The position numbers were made by a program, and so were the translations under genes. Of a stretch of 64,000 nt of DNA, positions 58,721 to 64,000 are shown piece after piece (positions within the stretch are counted from its first letter, which is position 1; every line of letters starts with the position of its first letter). The stretch is taken from NCBI RefSeq assembly GCF_017745275.1, contig NZ_JAGHZS010000009.1, forward strand, positions 124,001 through 188,000, read 5' to 3'. The stretch is from Chitinophaga sp. (lineage in GTDB: Bacteria; Bacteroidota; Bacteroidia; Chitinophagales; Chitinophagaceae). The notes beneath the pieces were generated by a model. The model saw only the letters and a list, made by a program, of their open reading frames with translations. It was not told where the DNA came from and searched no databases.

Positions 58721-60190
58721 ATGTATTGCTGCATGGACTTTCCAATGTTTCATCTCGACTGGCTGAATGACCGGTTTTTGATAGCGATGATCGCTATTAT
58801 ACATGTATTTATCAATCATGGATTGGCAGTTGGATTTATTCCTTATATCGCCTGGCTGGAACAAAAAGGTGTTAGAATGGCCGGTAGATCAGGCATTACC
58901 GATCAGGAGTGGGACCACCTGGTATATAGAAAAATGATGGTCGCCTTTGTCATTACCACTACTTTGGGAGCAATGACAGGTGTAGGGATCTGGTTTTCCG
59001 CGGGGTTAATCAGTCCTTCTTCTATCGGCAGCCTTATCAGGGTGTTTTATTTTGCCTGGTTTGTGGAGTGGTTAACCTTTGTTACAGAGGTGGTATTAAT
59101 CATGATATATTTTCTCACCTGGAAACAGAGCAATCATTCCCTGAAAGCTAAAATAAGACATATCCGATTTGGTTGGTTTCTTTCCATTTTCTCCTGGATC
59201 ACAATGTGTATCATCGTTTCCATACTTGGGTTTATGATGGATCCGGGCAACTGGAAAACAGATCACTCACTGATAAGTGGCTTCACCAATCCCATTTACT
59301 TACCACAGCTGATTTTCCGAACACCAACAGCGATGGTGTTGGGCGGAGTGTTCGGTATGGTGCTGACCACCATTTTTTCCCGCAGGAATTCGGGCGGGAG
59401 AGTAATTGCACTGAAGAGCGGGGCTCGTTGGGTATTGTGTTGGTCTCCCGTTTCCCTGGTGGCCGCAATTATTTATTACAGGGCCATACCTGAGGCGATG
59501 CGTGAAAATATGAGCACTGCTGTTGGCACTATGGAATTTGCCCAGTATTATGAGCTGCTGAGCTATATAATTCCGGCGGCGGTATCACTGGTGTTCATCA
59601 TCAGTGCCTGGACACTTTTCAAGCCCCGCTCTGTACGAATGTGGATGGTATTAATACCCTGTATGGCAGCTTTCGGCTTCCTGGGGATTTTTGAACGGGT
59701 ACGGGAATTTATCCGTAAACCTTATGTTATTGGTGGATACATGTATTCCAATTTACTAAGAAAAGAAGATTACCCCTTGTATAAACGCGATGGATTGCTG
59801 AAATATGCCACGTATGCCACCGCCGGCAGGATAACCCCGGAAAACAAGATTAACACCGGGAGAGATATATTTATACTGGCTTGTAGCCGATGTCATACAA
59901 CAAATGGTATCAATTCTATTGTGTATGTTTTTGAAAGGCTTTATGGCTTGAATAAAACGCTGGATGAAAACTCCATGGCGGCATACATTCCCAACATGCA
60001 TAACGGCAGAACCTATATGCCTCCTTTCCCGGGAAATAATGAAGAGCTCCATGCACTGGTTGCCTATATTAAACATCTCCAACAAACAGGGGAGCCACTG
60101 GAGGGAGCCCAATCTGCCGGAGTAACTGTTAACCCTGACAACAGTATGAACAATCTTAAATATTTGGCGGATACGCTCCAATCGAAATAA
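58721..60190 (+). CDS. bd-superfamily (CydA-like) membrane subunit with C-terminal cytochrome c domain
   Basis: 489 residues from ATG 58721, or 485 from 58733, which I use for numbering. About nine membrane helices. The first, AIIHVFINHGLAVGFIPYIAWLE (20-43), keeps the CydA-type heme His (H24) followed by GLxxG; helix 2-3 has TGVGIWFSAG and FAWFVEWLTFVTEVVLIMIYF. Near 321-342 ERVREFIRKPYVIGGYMYSN aligns with the CydA GRQPW quinol-site region, changed to IRKPY. The C-terminal ~110 residues form a cytochrome c with CSRCH (384-388) and probable axial Met 429 (YMPPFPG). It probably transfers electrons between quinol or cytochrome c and an acceptor; not shown by sequence. Confidence 0.8.
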   Translation: MYCCMDFPMFHLDWLNDRFLIAMIAIIHVFINHGLAVGFIPYIAWLEQKGVRMAGRSGITDQEWDHLVYRKMMVAFVITTTLGAMTGVGIWFSAGLISPSSIGSLIRVFYFAWFVEWLTFVTEVVLIMIYFLTWKQSNHSLKAKIRHIRFGWFLSIFSWITMCIIVSILGFMMDPGNWKTDHSLISGFTNPIYLPQLIFRTPTAMVLGGVFGMVLTTIFSRRNSGGRVIALKSGARWVLCWSPVSLVAAIIYYRAIPEAMRENMSTAVGTMEFAQYYELLSYIIPAAVSLVFIISAWTLFKPRSVRMWMVLIPCMAAFGFLGIFERVREFIRKPYVIGGYMYSNLLRKEDYPLYKRDGLLKYATYATAGRITPENKINTGRDIFILACSRCHTTNGINSIVYVFERLYGLNKTLDENSMAAYIPNMHNGRTYMPPFPGNNEELHALVAYIKHLQQTGEPLEGAQSAGVTVNPDNSMNNLKYLADTLQSK

Positions 60191-60199
60191 TAATACCCG

Positions 60200-61561
60200 A
60201 TGCACTACAATTATTCCATAAATCATATGCTAACATTATTGCAGGCTGCTACGCCCGTTCCCAGGGACATTCCATTAGCGTTACCTTTACCAGAATGGTT
60301 GCTGGTTGTCTTTCTGGTTCTTTCGTTTCTTCTCCATATCATTTTTGTGAACCTGATGCTTGGCGGCTCAATATTGACATTATGGGCGCAGGTAAAAGGA
60401 TTAAAAAACAAAGAGTACGATACACTGGCCTATGAAATTGCCAAAACTATTACCGTCAATAAAAGCCTGGCAGTGGTGCTGGGAGTAGCTCCGCTATTAA
60501 GTATCAACGTGCTCTATACTATTTATTTTTATTCGGCCAATGCTTTGACCGGCCTGATGTGGATATCCATTGTTCCATTGGTGACAGTAGCTTTTCTGCT
60601 GACCTACCTGCACAAATATGCCTGGCACAAATTAGAAGATAATAAGATGTTGCATATCTCTATCCTGGCATTGGCTGTGTTGATTTTCCTTTTCATTCCG
60701 CTAATTTTTCTAACGAATATTAACCTCATGCTGTTTCCCGAAAAATGGGGCACTGTAAAAGGCTTTGTAAGCGCCTTATTGCTGCCGAACGTATTCCCGC
60801 GGTATTTGCATTTTTTATGCGCGTCGCTGGCAGTAACCGGATTGTTTTTATTCTGGTACCTTAATAGACGCCGGTATGCATTTGAAACACGTTTTATATC
60901 TATCACGCGCTATGATATCCGTAGAAAGATGTATAGCCTGGCACTGGGAGCTTCTATGTTTCAATTTGTATTTGGACCACTGGTGTTGATTACGCTACCT
61001 GCCAAAGGAGTACAATGGAATCTCATCATTGTTATTCTATGTGGGGCAACTGCCGCATTGCCCGCCATGTACTGGATGTGGAAAGGTATTACCGGAAAAC
61101 CAGAAGATATTGGGAACAACTTTGGAAAAGTGATCGTCACCATGACGCTTACCGTATTGCTGATGGCAAGCGGGCGACATGTTTACAGGTCCAATGCGCT
61201 GGCGCCTCATAAAAAAATGATGGCGGAAAAAACAAAAACATTTGAGAAATTATCTGCAGAAGCAAGGGCTCACCCCGGATCGGACGAAAATACCGTGGCG
61301 GTCAAATCTGCGGGACCTGTTGCAGCTGGCGCAGCTATCTTCCAGGCTAATTGTGCCGCCTGCCATAAAAAAGATGAACGGCTAGTAGGCCCACCTGTAA
61401 CAGAAATGGCGGACATCTACCATAACAACCTGCCAGGACTGAAAAGCTGGATACGTAAACCCGGAAAAAAAAGGGATGGGTACCCACAGATGCCAGGATT
61501 TCCGCAACTATCAGAGCCAGAGATGACGGCATTAACCGAATATATTTTATCTGTTAAATAA
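60200..61561 (+). CDS. Second bd-like membrane subunit with C-terminal cytochrome c domain
   Basis: 453 residues (ATG 60227 is an alternative). Helix 1 reads LLHIIFVNLMLGGSILTLWAQ (44-64) with H46 in the CydA-like position, helices follow to about 330, and PRYLHFLCASLAVTGLFLFWY (200-220) has a second probable heme His at 204. GRHVYRSN (325-332) ends the membrane part. The C-terminal domain has CAACH (385-389) and probable axial Met 431 (QMPGFPQLS). It follows the first subunit by 9 bases. Both subunits share the H-x-NLxLGG-like first helix, suggesting a CydA-CydA' type pair. Function is inferred. Confidence 0.8.
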   Translation: MHYNYSINHMLTLLQAATPVPRDIPLALPLPEWLLVVFLVLSFLLHIIFVNLMLGGSILTLWAQVKGLKNKEYDTLAYEIAKTITVNKSLAVVLGVAPLLSINVLYTIYFYSANALTGLMWISIVPLVTVAFLLTYLHKYAWHKLEDNKMLHISILALAVLIFLFIPLIFLTNINLMLFPEKWGTVKGFVSALLLPNVFPRYLHFLCASLAVTGLFLFWYLNRRRYAFETRFISITRYDIRRKMYSLALGASMFQFVFGPLVLITLPAKGVQWNLIIVILCGATAALPAMYWMWKGITGKPEDIGNNFGKVIVTMTLTVLLMASGRHVYRSNALAPHKKMMAEKTKTFEKLSAEARAHPGSDENTVAVKSAGPVAAGAAIFQANCAACHKKDERLVGPPVTEMADIYHNNLPGLKSWIRKPGKKRDGYPQMPGFPQLSEPEMTALTEYILSVK

Positions 61562-61567
61562 AAAGAT

Positions 61568-61711
61568 ATGTTACCTGCTCTCTTTATTATTTTAATGGTC
61601 TTGTTAATGTTTTTGATTTTAAGGCTGCTCATACTAATCTCAACCAATATTTTATACTTATCAAAGGATGATGATTTAACAAACACCAATGATGACATCG
61701 GGTGGCTATAA
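61568..61711 (+). CDS. 47-residue single-TM protein at the end of the operon
   Basis: 47 residues: MLPALFIILMVLLMFLILRLLILI forms one hydrophobic helix followed by a polar acidic tail (STNILYLSKDDDLTNTNDD). It starts 6 bases after the second oxidase-like subunit stops, so it is almost certainly co-transcribed. It resembles small oxidase-associated subunits in size and position only. Confidence 0.55.
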   Translation: MLPALFIILMVLLMFLILRLLILISTNILYLSKDDDLTNTNDDIGWL

Positions 61712-61713
61712 TG

Positions 61714-63072
61714 CTAGTTGTGGAGGATGTGTTGGTGTAGATACCCGAAATACACCCCATTCCCATAACTCTTTCTCACCTGCCGCGTCTTCACCCAGTC
61801 GCGTAACAGGTCAAAGTATCCCGGCGACTGCCGTGCTAAAGGTTCCGGGCCCCGTGGTGTGTCTTCCATTTCAATAATTCCGTGATCTGCATTTGGGAAG
61901 ATAACCAGGTCTATATTTTTCCGGGTAGTAATCGCTTTTTTCAGGATATCGATAGTGGCTTCATTTGGTGCTTCGGTGTCTTTACCGGCAATCACCCATA
62001 ACATAGGAATATTAACGCTGCGAAAGGCCGGTAAGGGATCGTAGTCGAGGTTAATATCCAGCGGGAATATTTGTTTGAGTGAATCCAGCTGAGCACGACT
62101 GGCATTGAGAATAGGACCGGTATAATCGCCATTTAAAGACTTAAACCAGGGCGCCTTGTTGTAACGTGCTTTCAGTGAATCAAGTGTTTCCAGTCCGCCG
62201 TTGAATTGCCCGCGTACCACCTCGTCAGTGGCGGCTACTACCTGCATGGCTTGTTCAATAGCTTCCTGTTTATAGCCTTCCAGTTGAAGGTCGTGTAGTA
62301 CCTGCTGCCGGTTTTCTTCACGAGGTGGAATGAGCAGGCTGTAACTGGCAATAAGAAAATCAACGAGTGTCTGGCTGGCTGTTAACGGTACTATCCAGCC
62401 GCCCTGGCTTTCTCCCATTAGTCCCAGTGGCACTCCTTTTACGGCTGGTTGCGCCCTCACTGCTTTTACCGCCGCCACCATATCTTTTGCGAGCAGTTCA
62501 AAGCTGGCAGTTTGTTTCCCGGTGGATCTGCCGGTGCCGGGTTTATCATATACAAATACGGCAATATCATTCAAAGGTAACAGGTACTGCACATAATTAT
62601 TGTACACGGCCGATTCCTGTCCTGAGCCGTAATGTAGTATCACTACGGCCTGGGGCTTTTTATTCACAGGAAGGAATAATTCACCATACAGACTGGCATC
62701 CTTACCGCTAAAACGGATGGGGATAACGGGAAAGTGTATACGTTTTCCCGTGAGGGTGTTACCATCTTGCCGGAAAACGAGCGAGTCGTGTGTGCTACCG
62801 CTGAAGTGAGCAAATATATTCGGATTTTTAGGGTTGGCCCATCCGGGGCCAGACTGATAACTGCTATCGGCCTGGAGAAAGAGGCGACCGCAACTGCCGT
62901 CCATGCGGCGATAACGGAGGTCCTCCCCCTGGGAAGGACTGATCACCAGCTTGCTGCCATCGCTGAGTGCATAGGCACCATTGCGGTAGTTGGAAAAATA
63001 CTCGTAGTCCTGGGCCATAGCCTGCCCGGCAATAAGTGCGGTAGTGAAAAATGTTAGCAATGGTATTTTCAT
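61714..63072 (-). CDS. Exported alpha/beta hydrolase
   Basis: 452 residues with a signal peptide (LLTFFTTALIAGQAMAQ). An N-terminal beta domain of about 120 residues precedes the hydrolase fold: VILHYGSGQESAVYNNYVQYL, nucleophile elbow LMGESQGGWIVPLTAS (Ser in GESQG) near 230, catalytic Asp region WVIAGKDTEAPNE and terminal FPNADHGIIEMED with the His. The family includes esterases and peptidase-like hydrolases; substrate unknown. It ends two bases from the end of the oxidase operon and is convergent with it. Confidence 0.88.
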   Translation of the reverse strand: MKIPLLTFFTTALIAGQAMAQDYEYFSNYRNGAYALSDGSKLVISPSQGEDLRYRRMDGSCGRLFLQADSSYQSGPGWANPKNPNIFAHFSGSTHDSLVFRQDGNTLTGKRIHFPVIPIRFSGKDASLYGELFLPVNKKPQAVVILHYGSGQESAVYNNYVQYLLPLNDIAVFVYDKPGTGRSTGKQTASFELLAKDMVAAVKAVRAQPAVKGVPLGLMGESQGGWIVPLTASQTLVDFLIASYSLLIPPREENRQQVLHDLQLEGYKQEAIEQAMQVVAATDEVVRGQFNGGLETLDSLKARYNKAPWFKSLNGDYTGPILNASRAQLDSLKQIFPLDINLDYDPLPAFRSVNIPMLWVIAGKDTEAPNEATIDILKKAITTRKNIDLVIFPNADHGIIEMEDTPRGPEPLARQSPGYFDLLRDWVKTRQVRKSYGNGVYFGYLHQHILHN

Positions 63073-63092
63073 ATAGTCGTGACTGATAGTTC

Positions 63093-63602
63093 TTAAAGCG
63101 TAAGCTGGAAGGTGGCAAACTTTCCATCCTTGTAGTGAGCTGGTAATCCCACCGGATCGGGGATGTCTGCGTCGCCAAGATAAGTAAAACCGCAGCTTAC
63201 ATAGTAATTGTTTAACTTCTCGTTACCGGCGCCTGTGTCCAGTCGCAGATAATGCCGGTGATGCTCCCGTCCGTATTGCCTGGCCCAGGCAATAATCTGT
63301 TTCACCAATCCGCGCCCCCGGTACTCCGGATGCGTGGCGATCCGGTGGAGATACAGCGAAGGTTCCTCGTCTTTGCTACCCCATATCAAAGGATCGTTGA
63401 AGGTAGTAACAAATACACCCACCATTTTTCCGTCCGTCACCAGTTTCCACTGCCGCTGTTCTGCAATTTCCTGCGCTACCATCGATCGGTCAAATCCTTT
63501 CCAATAACGCTTTACACCGTGCTGCAACTGGTATTTGGTACCTTCCTCGTAGAGGTAAAAGATATCGTTGATATCTGTTGCCTGGCTGTTGATTATTTCC
63601 AT
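63093..63602 (-). CDS. GNAT-family N-acetyltransferase
   Basis: 169 residues from ATG 63602 (start MEIINSQATDINDIFYLYEEG; a 13-residue upstream extension is not family-like). The acetyl-CoA binding motif LHRIATHPEYRGRGLVKQIIAWARQYG (about 95-121) has the Q/R-x-x-G-x-G/A pattern in YRGRGLVK, and HHRHYLRLDTGAGNEKLNNYYVSCGFTYLG is the C-terminal core. Substrate unknown. It is divergently arranged with the MocR-like gene, the usual setting for a regulator target, but also lies 20 bases from the hydrolase and may be co-transcribed with it. Confidence 0.88.
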   Translation of the reverse strand: MEIINSQATDINDIFYLYEEGTKYQLQHGVKRYWKGFDRSMVAQEIAEQRQWKLVTDGKMVGVFVTTFNDPLIWGSKDEEPSLYLHRIATHPEYRGRGLVKQIIAWARQYGREHHRHYLRLDTGAGNEKLNNYYVSCGFTYLGDADIPDPVGLPAHYKDGKFATFQLTL

Positions 63603-63645
63603 GCTTATGTAATTATTTCTCCAAAAATATCTACTTTGCATAAAC

Positions 63646-63685
63646 TGTAACAGATACAGATTTTAGATATTTTAGTGTAACAGAT
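63646..63685 (+). promoter_or_regulatory. Direct-repeat operator TGTAACAGAT, 30 bp apart
   Basis: TGTAACAGAT occurs at 63646-63655 and 63676-63685. The spacing of 30 bp is close to three helical turns and the second copy overlaps the regulator start codon (ATG 63684). This matches the style of MocR/PdxR operators and suggests autoregulation with control of the divergent GNAT gene. Confidence 0.6.
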
Positions 63686-64000
63686 GAAAGACTTCCAATA
63701 CATAGATATCGCAAACCGGATAGAATCGATGATCAACAACGATACTTATCCGCTGGGAGAAAAGCTGCCTTCTCTACGTGTCATCAGTGAACACTTTGGT
63801 GTAAGTGTGGGTACTTCATTGAAAGCCTATGGTTTATTAACAGATAAGGGATTGCTGGCAGCCCGGGAAAAATCAGGATACATAGCGCTGCGTAAATCCA
63901 TGGGGCAAACGGCACAGCCAGTAGCTACTACTACCGCTCCGGCGATCCGGGAAATTAATGTGAGCCGTATCATCAGCAAAATGCCGGTAGATGCGGGTCC
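63684..64000 (+). CDS. MocR/GntR-type regulator, 5' part (continues past window)
   Basis: At least 105 codons are open to the window edge. A GntR winged HTH is visible at about residues 5-70: YIDIANRIESMINNDTYPLGEKLPSLRVISEHFGVSVGTSLKAYGLLTDKGLLAAREKSGYIA. The linker that follows (AQPVATTTAPAIREINVSRIISK) would lead to an aminotransferase-like domain if this is a MocR protein, which cannot be confirmed here. It is divergent from the GNAT gene and the start codon lies in a repeat operator. Confidence 0.8.
   Translation, partial: MKDFQYIDIANRIESMINNDTYPLGEKLPSLRVISEHFGVSVGTSLKAYGLLTDKGLLAAREKSGYIALRKSMGQTAQPVATTTAPAIREINVSRIISKMPVDAG

Overview
The window looks like a chromosomal segment of a Bacteroidota bacterium, most likely a Chitinophaga-like member of Chitinophagaceae. 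The signs are two SusC/SusD pairs, many lipoproteins, LytTR/LytS-type two-component systems, DUF4382 and MG2-domain exported proteins, and promoters of the Bacteroidota type (TTTG, 19 bp, TAnnTTTG) that can be read directly upstream of both tRNA genes and several CDSs. The genus is inference.

Layout. 1-10 kb: end of a Gly-rich protein, a FadL-type outer-membrane protein, an FtsX/MacB-type permease, then tRNA maturation and modification genes (miaA, cca, a TsaC/YrdC protein) with a pRiA4b ORF-3 protein and a glycosyltransferase. 9.6-11 kb: dapD, tRNA-Leu(CAG) and the remnant of a probable TetR-type regulator. 11-21 kb: a LytS/LytTR pair, small envelope proteins, lipoproteins, a DUF885 hydrolase and an AraC regulator. 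21-34 kb: two SusCD systems separated by an MG2-domain protein and a ProX-like prolyl-tRNA deacylase. 34-46 kb: DUF5996, a second LytS/LytTR pair, an acyltransferase, a carboxymuconolactone decarboxylase/DGPF/ECF sigma module, TrmO and stress- or envelope-type small genes. 46-50 kb: an SF1 helicase, a hydrolase, a LysE exporter and a J-domain/KTSC protein.

50.1-55.6 kb is a decayed integrative element inserted in a second tRNA-Leu(CAG) gene. The left end is the intact tRNA. The right end is an 18-bp copy of its 3' end, followed by the displaced ancestral tRNA terminator, which resembles the terminator of the other tRNA-Leu copy at 10.7 kb. The integrase is dead (stop codon, frameshift, two catalytic substitutions). 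The remaining cargo is a secreted GH2 beta-galactosidase-type enzyme and a lipoprotein.

56-61.7 kb is a respiratory island: SCO1-like lipoprotein, Cys-rich exported protein, AraC regulator, and two large membrane subunits that resemble the cytochrome bd (CydA) superfamily but each end in a c-type cytochrome domain, accompanied by three 44-50-residue membrane proteins. I consider this the best candidate for an under-described system in the window.

61.7-64 kb: an alpha/beta hydrolase, a GNAT acetyltransferase and the start of a MocR/GntR-type regulator whose start codon lies in the second of two direct repeats exactly 30 bp apart.

No CRISPR array, rRNA or intact insertion sequence was seen.
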